Below are positions 31,126 through 42,290 of a DNA stretch of 64,000 nt, one piece after another. The translations under genes were made by a program, and so were the position numbers. Location: assembly GCF_009389715.1 (NCBI RefSeq), contig NW_024067695.1, positions 558,001-622,000 of the forward strand, in the 5' to 3' direction. The notes under the pieces are model-generated. The model saw nothing but the letters and a program-made list of their open reading frames with translations, had not been told where the DNA came from and searched no databases. This stretch comes from Phoenix dactylifera (taxonomy: Eukaryota; Streptophyta; Magnoliopsida; Arecales; Arecaceae). Position 1 is the stretch's first letter. Every line of letters starts with the position of its first letter.

Positions 31126-32172
31126 GTCGGTGTTTTTTGTTTGATTAATTATCCTCCATGAACACGCTAATCATAGATTGCTAGTTAACCTGTCAACCAC
31201 CAAGGTGCAGATACTCCTTAATTTTCTTTCTACAATCTTAGACACAAACTGAAGCCACTCCCTCTTCTTGCCCACACTTGGATTTTTTTTTTTTTTTTTG
31301 GTACATTGGCGATTCACACACAATGGGTATAAGTATAACCCATAAAATCAGAAAGAAGCAGAAAATATAAAGAAGACGGTATAAAGTCATGTCTTGCCCA
31401 GATAACACCTTTGGAGTGATGGGCCATATAAGAAGCCACCCCATCCGCAGCAACACACTTGGATCTTCAATGCACGTATCTAGTATATTTCCCTATTATT
31501 TGGTCGATCCAACTATGTTACTTTAGAAGTAGTCGCTTCTAGACCTAACCTTGTACCATGATACATCTATCCTCCTCCTTGTATGAATCACAATACTTAT
31601 TATCTCACAAGTTTAGGCAAGTTTTGTTTGCAAAAAGTTCATAAGCATCTCTCTATATCACCAATATTGTTCCGGTTCTATCATCCATGTCTTTGACTCC
31701 GTCTCTCAGGTGTTTTGGAGGCTATGATCACAAGTTTTGATCGATTGATTCATCTTTACACCGGTTGATGCAGGTGAAATTACTGAGTGAAACGGACATC
31801 CTAGCCTCTACTCATGGGGCTCAGCTGACCAATATGTTCTTCATGGACAAGAACAGCAGCCTAATGGAGTTCTTCCCCAAAGGATGGCTAGAGCTAGCAG
31901 GTGTGGGGCAGTACGTTTTTCGGTGGATCGCTAGCTATTCAGGGATGAAGCACCAAGGGGCATGGAATGATCCCCAAGGCGATCATTGCCCTCACAACGA
32001 GACACGTCGGTGCTTTTCATTCTACAAGGATCGCCAGCTTGGGCATGATGAGACCTTCTTCGCCAATTGGACAGCAAGGGTCCTTAATGAGGTAAAGGAG
32101 CACAAGCTGAAGCAAGCATTCAAAAGAAACGCTCAGACACCGCTTGCAGAAGGTTCTTGCCAATGTAGCTAG
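30082..32172 (+). CDS. Glycosyltransferase family 61 protein, two exons (type II Golgi enzyme)
   Basis: Exons 30082-31125 and 31774-32172 splice in phase 0 to 480 residues. A single hydrophobic segment at about residues 34-56 (CFLITLITFLALLQIPTLI) after a basic N-terminus predicts a type II membrane anchor, as in Golgi GT61 enzymes. The DUF563/GT61 catalytic region includes YYDYDNLWHGLSAVVPF, ARPNNLTFCDQ, then across the splice LLSETDILASTHGAQLTNM, SLMEFFPKGW, GVGQYVFRWIASYSGMKHQG and a final cysteine-rich CPHNETRRC. Family members transfer xylose, arabinose or GlcNAc to xylan or N-glycans; which donor is used here cannot be told. The motif set fits the less-studied plant clade near At3g57380/At2g41640, from memory. 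The start at 30082 is the first ATG of the frame and places the anchor sensibly. The intron carries a small LINE insertion. Confidence 0.93.
31273..31464 (-). mobile_element. 5'-truncated LINE remnant in the GT61 intron, with target-site duplication
   Basis: Minus-strand sequence ends in a 17-base poly(A) (T-run 31283-31299). Just upstream it reads NAAADGVASYMAHHSKGV and then LLLSDFMGYTYTHCV, which matches the RNase H C-terminus and final codons of the LINE at 5601-12268 (NGAAD..., LFSDFIGCIRTRVV). Only about 170 bp of element is present. The 11-bp repeat CACACTTGGAT at 31273-31283 and 31454-31464 flanks it exactly, as expected of a reverse transcription event that stopped early. Confidence 0.9.
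31774..32172 (+). CDS. GT61 exon 2
   Basis: Residues 349-480 with the HGAQLTNM motif and C-terminal conserved region. The acceptor is GTTGATGCAG; stop TAG at 32170-32172. Confidence 0.93.
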   Translation: MKLLSETDILASTHGAQLTNMFFMDKNSSLMEFFPKGWLELAGVGQYVFRWIASYSGMKHQGAWNDPQGDHCPHNETRRCFSFYKDRQLGHDETFFANWTARVLNEVKEHKLKQAFKRNAQTPLAEGSCQCS

Positions 32173-32625
32173 CCCGAATGCTCCAACCGAATTCACTTAT
32201 AGAACATCAAGTATAGGCTACTTGAACATAAGTTCGAATGAAAGGAATTGAAGGCTTGGTTATGACACTTAATGGAAACCCAGGGCAAGATATCGGCTTG
32301 TGTTTGCATTCTTACTGAATATTGGGAAACATCAGCTCTGTGCATAATTTTACCTTTTTTTTTCTTCTTTCTCCATCTATCAGAAAATCTTTCATTCATG
32401 TGCATGTGAAAATGCATTCCGTGATTAAAATTTGTCTCCGTTATTGTCAAGGCTTTTCCCTCAATATATAAGAGGTCAACCCGGGAATTGGAATACAATT
32501 TATACTTCCAATTCCAAAATAGTGTGAATACTGGCATTAACATGTGATGAGAATTCCTGCACCTGCTGCCAAATTCTTATTCTAGCAACCACATGCACTC
32601 CTACTGAAAATCTGCAGGATAGGCG

Positions 32626-32626
<1 letters not shown>

Positions 32627-32659
<33 letters not shown>
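32627..32659. repeat. (CA)n microsatellite
   Basis: About 16 uninterrupted AC dinucleotides lie between the glycosyltransferase and Bet1-like genes. The rest of 32173-33290 shows no gene. Confidence 0.95.
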
Positions 32660-32661
<2 letters not shown>

Positions 32662-33290
32662 TTTCTTATTATATAGCTTTAGCTTCGACATCTAGTAAGT
32701 AGCTCTCCAAATTTTTGTTCCAAGAGAACCAAGAACGAAAGAGCAAGCAAGATGAAAGGTCAAGTTTTAGATGCAATTGATGTACTCAGTTTGCAACATA
32801 CCTCATAGTTTCTTGATGAACTTTAATACAAGGAATTGCATCCACTAATCATAGCCAAATCTGAAACAGTCCTCATTTCTCAGTCTCCTGTTGCATGTCC
32901 TATAACCTAACATTTTTCTGTAAGCCTCTACTTTTCCAGATTTATATTTCATTTTTAACTTCACGAAGATAGAGGTACAGGAAAAATATTCTTTCGAGAC
33001 AGCCAGATTCAGTTGGTGCGCACAACTAAAAACAATAAAAGCACCTGTAACTGGAAGGTTAAGCAACTATGGATCTGAGCTACTTTCATATATTTAATTA
33101 TAGGATAATATATGTCCCTATTCAGGTTAACATGATTCAACATTTGAGGTCTCAATGCTGGCCACCACCCGTCCAATTATTTTTCACCACTGTTACCTCA
33201 ACAACTCCATCGAAGTAATACAATGAAAACTGGAGAAGCATCAAATCCTCATTCATGTTGCCTTCCCATCTCCTCTCACATCTCCTTTCC

Positions 33291-33452
33291 TCATCTTCTA
33301 GAGAATTTGGATAGCAGATAGACTACAAAGAAACAGAAGAGAGCAAACAGGATGACATGGACTACATGGTTTGAGCCCTGCTGGATGATGCTTTTGTTCA
33401 TCCTCCTCATATTGTTCTTCACTGCAGCCTGAGCTTTTATAAGAGTCATTTG
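33291..33452 (-). CDS. Bet1-like exon 4
   Basis: Fifty-three codons and stop. Starts QMTLIKAQAAVKNN after acceptor TTAAACAG and ends with the membrane anchor. Confidence 0.93.
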   Translation of the reverse strand, partial: QMTLIKAQAAVKNNMRRMNKSIIQQGSNHVVHVILFALFCFFVVYLLSKFSRR

Positions 33453-36400
33453 CTGTTTAAGAACGCGAGAAATGCATGTGTTATCATTTTATAACCGACA
33501 AGTTCCCACATTAAAAAAAGAATAAAAAATATGAAGATGATATATGGACTTTGTCACTCATATGCACATGGGCTCATGTGCCGCAAAAATGATCTGGAAT
33601 TACTTGACCATAAAGCAATACTTTTGAAGTTCAAAGGAAACAGATGGACTCAATGAGAATCCTCCATGAACATAAAAGCAAAGGAGACCTTGCAAGCCAC
33701 TAAATCCGATGCATATGTTGGGATGCTTCAAACTTTATGTTGGAAAAAATAAAAAAAAATATTGGCAAGTGGCAACCATTAGACAGAGCAATCACAAGAG
33801 ACAGAAGATGTGAAGTTCCTCCTGAACACTTGAGACAGATTTCTCAATCATTTGTCACCATTCTTTAACATAAGGTATTTCTCATATTCAATGTTCCCTG
33901 GCCAAATGACTGATCTTTTTTTGGGTTATATAATTTTGTTGCTATATGAATATCACAACTAAATGTTAATATTTAAGATTTTTATGCATAAGTCACACTC
34001 AACAAATTGAATCACAATTGCCCTATTTTGTTAATCAATATACATTCCATCCCAAAAAATTAAACAAGATACCAAGGTAGGTAAATTTTAAAAACCAGGT
34101 GAAACAAGGTAACTTATTAGAAGTCCACACAAGTCAAACATATGATGATGGCATGAAAAACAAAGATCCCAAAATTACCACTTGATTTATTGAGGAGCCA
34201 GCATATATTGCAAATGAACAACTAAAATTTTCCATCTCATAGGAATACAGGTTGATTGTTACAAACAGCCAACAATGGAAGCAAACACAATAAAGGTTCA
34301 CGTGCATCACAAAGCAAAATATATCTGAACATAATATAAATACCCATCAATCAAAGATTTTCTCTTTACTTAATAATATATAATCTATAATATCAGAAAT
34401 GCAATAAGAAAAAACCATTAATCTTTCAAGAAATATATAAATTTTATTTGTTATACTATTTGTCAAGTATAAGAGTGAATTTCGTAATCAATTTTAAAGT
34501 ATAAATGTAAAAATCAGCAATCCAATAAGAGAGAAATAGGCATATATGTTGAGTAGGATCATTCAATGCACAAACAACTTAGTTGATACTTGTATTACCA
34601 ATTGAGATATGAAGTCATTCTGAAACCTTGCTTCCGTTTCTATTTCTTGAGCTACCTGCAATGTCAAATTTGAGCAAATGTTTTGTCAAATACTTGCGAA
34701 CAAGAAAACGGAAAACTTCTCAAACTGAAACTTTTGATGCATAAGAAGAAGAGTACTAATAATGCATGACATAATTAATAAAAAGAATTACTAAGAACAA
34801 GAAATGTGGAATGAGCAATTAGGATAACAATTTCTGAGCACATATATATTGGCAGGTCTTCATACAGGAGCTGAAAAGGAGACATGATTTTCTCGGAAAA
34901 ACATGATTGCTAAATTGATGTAGTTTTGGAAAGTACCAGACAGGCTATGACCTTGAGATGATGTCCTCAACCAAAACAGTCATGTGTTGAACAAAATTAA
35001 ATGGGCCATCACAGGAAGGGTTATGTGGAATCGATGCAAGTCAGTCCTGCTTCCATTTACTCTTTCCTCAGTCCCACTTTCAATACATGCCCAACAAGCT
35101 GGGCCCCTCTTCTCACTCCTTCTTTCCAATCCCACATGTAGGTCTACTACCCCTAGAATTTCCCCTATTCAAGAAGATTGATCACAATATAGTCCCAATT
35201 GTACCAACACTCTGTCCCAAATTCCTTTCCTAAAGTTTATTATCCTGCTACTATAAGTAAATTCCTTTAGATAAATGACCGGTCAACCTGACATGTCTCC
35301 AATACATGTCCACTCTCCAAAGGTTCATATAGATTCCCATGTTTAAGATCTTAAATTACATATTTCTAAGTTCAGTTCTCTCTGTTTTTAAGGGACAGAA
35401 ACAAGAAAAGTGCATTATAAAGTGGAAGCACTAATGAAGTCACGTAAATTACAACCACACCCCCCCTACAAAAAAAAAGCCCTTCCCAAGCTCCTCAAAG
35501 AGAAGCCAATTCTTGTAGCCTTCGATCCCAACCAACATCATCTATTTCATGAAGTAGCAAGCCTAAGGGCCCAAGCTAAAGGTATTCTCATTTGAGGCCA
35601 GGAAATGGATTGAGCACAAGGAGTACTAGGGCTCCTTTTAAGCCTTGATAACCTTGTCTATGACTTCCCCTCAAAATTCATCTTTGTCACCACTCATTTG
35701 CACATCTTCTGCACTCACCAACTCATGGCAGTTGATAATTAACTCCAACTCATCAAGTTATTCTATTGTTGCCTTCTCAAGATGAATAGTTCCAAATAGT
35801 AATTGATCATGTAAAATGAAATGCAATTTGAAGTGAGTTTGCCAGATTAGTCTTTTCCAAAATCTCTCATCTTGAATTCAAATGCTTGAAATGCTACTAC
35901 GAGCCAATGCGCAGTTTATGCTCTGAATCAATGTAAACAATTATTTTTATTCTTTTTTAATGAACTTTTTATAATTACGATTAACCAAAATGGTATTCAA
36001 GACAAAATTCCATACTCTGCCCTCCTACATGGATTTCTCGGATCTGCCCTTGCAGGCCATAAAGTTAGAATAAATCCCACTTTTTGGTTAATTTTTGTTT
36101 TTCGTGGATTGAACTAACCAGAGTTTTAAGCTTGATATATACTCTTTAAGAGCTTTTAAATTGTTGGGAAGCATCTTAAAATTCTGCAGATATAATCTAG
36201 TGTGAAGTATTCCACACATATAATGAGAATCAGTCAATTCCAGGGCTTGAATTCCTGGCTTGTGTGTACAACTAAAGACCATCCTAACCAATTGGCTTGC
36301 AACCACTTAAAACAGTCTAATAATTACTTCCACTCTCAGAGAATGTTCTATCATCTAAGTGATAATAAGCCAAATACAAAGCCATGCCTAGCTGCAGGAT

Positions 36401-38535
36401 AGAAAAAAAAAGGTCCATTTCCAAGCCACATCCCTCAGCCTTTTTGACCCAAAAATCCATTCCTCATTCCCCAAAACTACACGCTTAACCATGGCTCTGT
36501 TCATATCCCCTTTATGCAGTCACCAATGATGTTCACACTACCACGCCTTTTATTGGCCCCATCAACCTACTCTTTTTAGTAAGGTACATCGTACTGGCCT
36601 GAACCAGATGGTATGGGCATACCGTACCAGTTTGGTACTGGTACTCGGTATGTAGTACGAGTGGCGTACCGACACTCAATATGCCAAAAAAATTTCATAC
36701 CATACCATACCGACGTTGTGCTAGTGTGGCACTGGTACGGAGTTTGGTATAAAACAGCGAACCTTGCCTTTCACGACACAAACAACCTGCAACTACCAAA
36801 ACTTCATGCTAACCTCTTCTCTCCACACTCTTTATCCCACACCTCTTTGAACCATCTCCTGCTCTACCTCTTGTAATATGCCTCCTGTACCCTGCCACAT
36901 TAACCCTACAACATTATCCACCAACTCTATGCCCATGACCTCCTCCCTGGTCCTTGATTACCCTCTCCCACTTATCCAAGTATCAAAGTTATGGGCTAAT
37001 GCTGTCAAATTTGGTTTTAAATCTTGAATTTAAAAAAAAGAAGAATAGACCCAAGTTGATGCTTCTAATATGCATGTCAATAGGATGTCACTAACTAATA
37101 TTATATATATTATACACCTAAGTGCCTCTGACCATTGTTGTTTAGCCATGCAACTATACAACATTCTTCCCATTGCTCCAAGTATGCGACCCCAAGCCAA
37201 TACTGAACTTGATCATGCTATGCGCAAACTCCAGAGTCACATTGTTGTTTATCCAAGCAACGATGCTGCATTCATCCCACTGCTATGCTTTGGGATTTTA
37301 ATATCAACAACTCTCACAAAGGTAAGGTCACTATACTACCATCAAAAATCATAAGCCTAAAAATTTGCTTCCATAAACAGTATCTAGATTGATAATTTGA
37401 CGCCTTACATCTTCTCTTTTCAGAAAAGAAGATGAGGAAAAAAAAATTTTCTTGTCTTTTAATTCTATTAATGATTATTTCCTTTATTATTTTTAATCAG
37501 AGGAAACTACATAATAGTTTAGATGGTTAAAGATGAAGATGCAAAAACAACCATTTACCATCTATAGTATTAGGTTAATGCTGTTAAGATTTCACCTTCT
37601 CACACAAACTTTTAGATTTGAAACTCTCAAAACTGAAAAGAGGGAACATCATGTGAACGTGAACATGTAAAAGATGCTCCATAACCTCTCAACTTGAGAA
37701 TGCATGAGCAATAATTGTTTATGTTTTTCATTCTAGGTATGAGACACAAGAAGACCCAAGGAAGAGAAGAATCTTGGTGAAGTTTAGTTTTAAGCACTCA
37801 AGGAAGAAATCACCATGATGAATTTGAGGAATGGTAGGAGCACTCGACAATATAGTCCCGAGTCAAAAAATCTCTCAATTCTGCAGACCTCTGGCAAAAC
37901 CATTTTGTTGTTTGAACCATACCAACTACAATGCATAACAAAAACCAATAATAAACGAAATAAGTCATTCACGTGATTACATATGTGGCCACAATTAACG
38001 CTAAGATATTCAAACACAAACAACATCCTCAATTCAGATTAGCAATCCAAGGTTTAATTGTCGATTCCAAGAATCTTTAGGTTCCTAACTTTCCCTTCTT
38101 TCTTTTAAATCCGGGGATCTAACAAGAAGAGTGCAGCAAAAACCAACATATATAAAAGGATCGAGAAGAGAAATCAAATCAAATCTACCATATGGAATTA
38201 CAAGCAAAAATCGACAGAAACTCAATAAAAAAAATCAGTAAAAGAAAAGAAAGACTCACGCCTTTCAACAGCCGAATCTTTTTGTGGAGGCCGGAGATTT
38301 CCTCGTCCAAGTCCGCGTGCATCGGATCGATCCGCAACTGGATCTCGTCCGAGCTAGCCGCGGGCCTCGAGGTGAGGCCTTCCCTGCGATACCAACCCCA
38401 CAAGAAGCGAATTTAGGGAATTATAGGTCATTCAGTGGAAGAAAAATCGCGGAATTCCCATAAGATCGAAAAAGAGAGGGAGGGAGGGAGAGACCTGGAT
38501 CGAAGAGCGCCGGAACCATAGAGTGAATTCGCCAT
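33291..38535 (-). CDS. Bet1-like SNARE protein (Qc-type), four exons
   Basis: Minus-strand exons 38535-38495, 38383-38260, 34655-34599 and 33452-33291 join in frame to 127 residues. The protein reads MANSLYGSGALRSREGLTSR, then SDEIQLRIDPMHADLDEEI. The SNARE motif continues through HKKIRLLKGVAQEIETEARF and FISQLQMTLIKAQAAVKNNM, followed by a C-terminal transmembrane anchor (HVILFALFCFFVVYLLSKF) with three residues after it. This is the layout of a tail-anchored Bet1/Sft1-type Qc-SNARE acting in ER-Golgi or intra-Golgi vesicle fusion. It closely resembles what I recall of Arabidopsis At4g14600. Exons 3 and 4 are too short to stand out as open frames and were found by following the SNARE motif. 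The three introns (111, 3604 and 1146 bp) have GT-AG ends. Stop TGA is at 33291-33293. Confidence 0.93.
34599..34655 (-). CDS. Bet1-like exon 3
   Basis: Nineteen codons, VAQEIETEARFQNDFISQL, the central layers of the SNARE helix. Flanked by CATTGCAG and GTAATAC. Confidence 0.92.
34656..38259. other. Bet1-like intron 2 (3.6 kb)
   Basis: No gene inside. Most of it is AT-rich; a dispersed repeat at 36585-36765 is listed separately. Short open frames (for example 36613-36876) arise in the repeat and have no protein-like features. Confidence 0.55.
36585..36765. repeat. Dispersed repeat with GGTAC-rich words, AAGGTTCGCTG end
   Basis: The left side reads GGTACATCGTACTGGCCTGA; the right side is TGGTATAAAACAGCGAACCTT. 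Between lie many GGTACTGGTAC/CATACCATACC words that pair as loose inverted repeats. It is related by its words and end to the repeats at 18345 and 23275 and is probably a palm- or monocot-type non-autonomous family. Confidence 0.45.
38260..38383 (-). CDS. Bet1-like exon 2
   Basis: Completes the split arginine and reads EGLTSRPAASS to IRLLKG, the start of the SNARE helix. Donor GTGAGTC, a consensus match. Confidence 0.93.
38495..38535 (-). CDS. Bet1-like exon 1
   Basis: Forty-one coding bases, MANSLYGSGALRS plus two bases of arginine. The start codon at 38535-38533 has context CGAATT downstream, and the donor is GTCTCTCC. Confidence 0.9.
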
Positions 38536-38964
38536 GAGAAGCAGCGGAAGAACACCGATCGTCCTCGGAAAAAGAAATAGAACGGAAGAATAGAAGGCAA
38601 GAAGGATTTATTAGGGGGAAAGGAACGGGTTCGATTCGGTCTGATCATGCCCGGCGGCACGGACAGTCTGGAATTCGACTGTCCGGTTAATTTGAACCGG
38701 CTCCGCTGAAATCCATCTCGATTTGAGGCCGTAAATTAGGGTAAACAGCAGACAGCCTTGCTTACCAATCAACAGTTGACACCCTGGTTGTTCGATAGGG
38801 TGAAAAACGGATTATTTTGGGAGTGAAGCCATTTGGACGAAAGGTTTATGCCATACGCAGAGTCCATTGGATCTCATTGCACATTTGTACTTCAACTTAG
38901 GATTGCATGAACTTACTCAATTATTTGATTTCTAGGGTTTGAACTCCCTGATATAATAATATGA

Positions 38965-39350
38965 ATGGATTATCTATCCAAATCAAGTTCTAAACATTCG
39001 GCTAGGGTTTGCTAGGGGCTTGGACTTCGGGAGATAATAGTATGAATGAATTATCTATCCAAATTAAGTCCTATCGGGTTCGAGAGACTTCCTTTGTCAT
39101 TAGCCCACCTAACCATGATGATTATGCTATAAGCCCTAAATCATTTTAAAATGTGAAGCACATGGACTAGCTAAAAAATCTTAAGGTTACCTTGCCTTTT
39201 TAGTCACATAAATAAAATTGATTATCTATCTATATTAAATCCTGAACGTATTGGTGTTAGAGAGGCTTCTATTTTCATTAGCCACTAGCTGGGATGATTG
39301 CACTATAAGCCCTAACTCATTTTAGAATGTCAGGTGTATGAAGTAGTGAC
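38965..39350. repeat. Diverged tandem repeats, about 80 and 170 bp spacing
   Basis: ATTATCTATCCAAATCAAGT occurs at 38970, again near 39049 and, more diverged, near 39219. The last two are part of a longer unit that shares TCATTAGCC, GATGATT and CACTATAAGCCCTAA-type sequence with 171-bp spacing. The copies are old. Confidence 0.75.
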
Positions 39351-39579
39351 AAGGGATCAAAAAGTCGAAAGTATGTCATTGAACTAATACTTATGTAGGT
39401 GGGTAGAAAAGGCCTAAATAGGGAGCCTCTATGGTGACAATTTACCTTGAGATCGATTTCCTTCGACGTATAACTACCCATGCATGACCGTAAAACATTA
39501 GTCTTTTCTTAGCAACTCACGTAGGTTTATTTTTATGCATACCTATAAGAAATTTGAAAACTAGCAAACTGATTGACAA

Positions 39580-39765
39580 CTAGATCTTGAAAGATTAAAT
39601 TATAAGAGAATGAATAGAATATCCTCCATATTCTAAGATTAAATTATAATTTAATCTTGAAAGATTAAATTATAAGAGAATGAATCAACAATATATATCA
39701 GCTTTAACAATCTCAAACTAACTATTTCAGTTGATATAAATAGAATATCCTCCATATTGGCCGGG
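39580..39765. repeat. Interleaved short direct repeats
   Basis: CTTGAAAGATTAAATTATAA followed by GAGAATGAAT is present twice, from about 39586 and about 39656. ATAGAATATCCTCCATATT is present at about 39614 and 39740. An inverted AAATTATAATTT lies between. The interleaving suggests a template-switch event rather than simple slippage. Confidence 0.8.
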
Positions 39766-41139
39766 ACATTGGCTGGGATATTATTGACTAAAAAAAAAAG
39801 TAGGTGCCTTTCCAACCAAACATGAAGGTAATGTGAAACATATCCATGGGACTGTGCTTTAAGGGCAACCAAACTCAGTTCTTTATTACTTCCATCTACA
39901 GCACCTTCAGTCATTTGTCTTTTGACTGTGACTGAAGTTCCAACGGACTCAGCAATCAGCAAGGAGAGCTTTGGTGCTCAAAAATTCAGCACTTCAATCT
40001 TTTAAAATCTCTCATCTAACCTCTTAACCCTGTCAGTGTAATTTTTTTTTTTTTTTTTTTATGTAACATCTTACCTATTTACTTAACTCTACTATAATAA
40101 AGGGACTAACTTGAACAGTCAGACTTATAAATATTAGTAGCACAATGCAGAGTGAAAAGACATTTGTATGTCTGAATTATAGTACATGGAACAGTTTCCA
40201 GGTTAGTTTTCTCTTCCTTTTCTATCAGCCCTTTTCTCTGAAATGAACTAAGAAACCTCGAATGCATTTGGTAGAAGTTTCAGGTCTGAAGGACAAGCAG
40301 CTTGATCGAACTCATTGCAACTCAACATGACATGATCTTTTGGTGGAGTTTACTTCTTTCTCCTTTTTTCCCCCTCTCTAGTATTCTAACATGCAATTGG
40401 CTGTTATTTACTTCTGTTTAAAACTTGCTATTGAAATTTTCAGTCAATACATTTTTCATGAAATTATATAGGGAGCCGGTAAATATCTGATCCTTTAGTA
40501 CTTGCAATAAACTTTTGCTAATTTCAAATTCTTTTTCCTTGCCATTCTTGTCTAAGCACACGTCTTGACACAGTATGCTCAAGGAAAAAGTTGCCAAATT
40601 TGTTGTTCAACTTCCGTCACTCCGATACAGACTGATCGTTGCATTACATTAATGAAACATGCAACCTAATTTTTAAAATTGTTGAAGAAAAATTAAGAAA
40701 GCTTTTGAAGATACAAGTTTTCCATTTAAAAAACGCCAGTATGTGGAAGGTTTCTGAAACAAGCAGTAAAAAGTTCAGAAGAAAGATAATGAAATAAATT
40801 GGTTTTAACTATCAAGGATTTCTTAATGATTCTTGAAAAACTAAAGACTAGGGTGTCATGAAAGTCAACTTTTGGACTAAAGTAGTTGTTTCTGTAACCT
40901 ATTCAGTATAAGCATGGTTTGCTGACGTACAAACACCAACATGTTGCACATCTTTGCTTGCTGATATTAACGGAACATCTCTACTTTTTAATGACACAAG
41001 GTGACATGGCAAGGTTTTTCCTTTATGATAACAGTACATCCTTATTTTTTGATGTTAAGCTAGCATTGGTATTGTACCATTCTAATCATGCTTCTACCGA
41101 ACCACTTCGATATTAATGATAATTCTTTCTATCTAGGGT

Positions 41140-41253
41140 GTTTTGAACACAAATTTTATGTCAGAAGAAGAGCAAAAGTTAAGAGATGAACTCAAGAATG
41201 ACTTAGAAAGAGATTTGGAAGAAGCGATCAAATATGGTGCATGCCGACTTTGA
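41140..41253 (+). pseudogene. Possible exon remnant, charged helix
   Basis: After a pyrimidine-rich acceptor-like CTTTCTATCTAG, an open stretch reads NTNFMSEEEQKLRDELKNDL and continues ERDLEEAIKYGACRL before a stop. The strongly charged, heptad-like pattern is unusual for chance translation of this AT-rich spacer, but I do not recognise the family and no neighbouring exon could be placed. It may be an isolated exon of a decayed gene. Confidence 0.3.
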
Positions 41254-41982
41254 TTCAATCAGAAAGAAGGTAGATTTTTCTTAACCCGCTTGACTCGAAT
41301 TTCTCAAAAAAAAAAATAGAAGAAGATGGAAGAATTGTGAAAGTAGGGTTTGAGTCCATTTTCCTTTCATTGATGCTTTACAACTCATAAATTGAGGTAT
41401 ATAACCCCTATTTATAATGTTAATGAGGTCATCTCTTTCACAATTTAGATTGAATTTCTCTTCTAGTTCGAATATGACTAGATCTTCCAAAATAAATATG
41501 ATTAATATAAATAATTAAGAAAAAATTAAAATTTTATAGAAGATATATTTCGGTTTCTACATCAACTTTATCTGCTATCACTCTACCTAATTATTTATAG
41601 ATTGGGAGATAATGCCTAGTCAAAGTCTTTTTTGAAAAAGAAAGTTTCGATTTAACCAGCCTGTTTCGGAGCCCAAATAATAGAATTTCAGCCCGATTCA
41701 ACCTCCCAGAGAGTTGACCTAAAGTTGAAAAAATCTAAAAAAGCCATCCGATTTAAAAAGAAAAAAAATTATCTCAATCGGACGTCGTAGACCAAGTTAT
41801 GGCCTCTTAAAGTTGGGCATATGATTTGACTTCTCAATATGGTGGATTTTGCCCCGGCACCCAGTTCATCTTTGCTCATAGTGGCAAAATGGTCTAGAGA
41901 TCCTCCTAAATCAGACCTGCTCTTCGCTTGGATAGGTTGCATCAACACAAGAAAGATAGGAGCAGACCAAGTTCATCAATAC

Positions 41983-42290
41983 ACTACAGAAAAAAAGAGG
42001 CTTCTCAGACTGTGATCTGCCAATGCTAGAAAGAAGTGCCGGTATTTTAGTCACTGCGCTAAAATTTGCCGATGCTTGTTAGTAACGTCGGTATATTACG
42101 ATGCTTAAAAGCATCGGAAGTAGAAATCCCAATGATCAACGACACTTATAAATGTCATCTTACAAATAAGTTAACTAAGACGACGCTTGTAAGTATCGTC
42201 AGAAGCTTAGAGACAGACGACACTTATAAGTGTCATCGGAAGCCTAAGCTAAGTAGGAAAGACCTAGAAAATGAAGGTGAATATAACCAT
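41983..42290. mobile_element. Remnant of a CACTA (En/Spm-type) element
   Basis: CACTACAGAAAAAAAGAGGC at 41983 is a CACTA-type terminal sequence. It is followed by repeated subterminal words in both orientations (GCCGATGCTT, AAGCATCGG, CGACACTTATAA, TTATAAGTGTCATCGG). The opposite end was not found, so the element is truncated. It is distinct from the intact CACTA element at 57301-58331. Confidence 0.6.
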
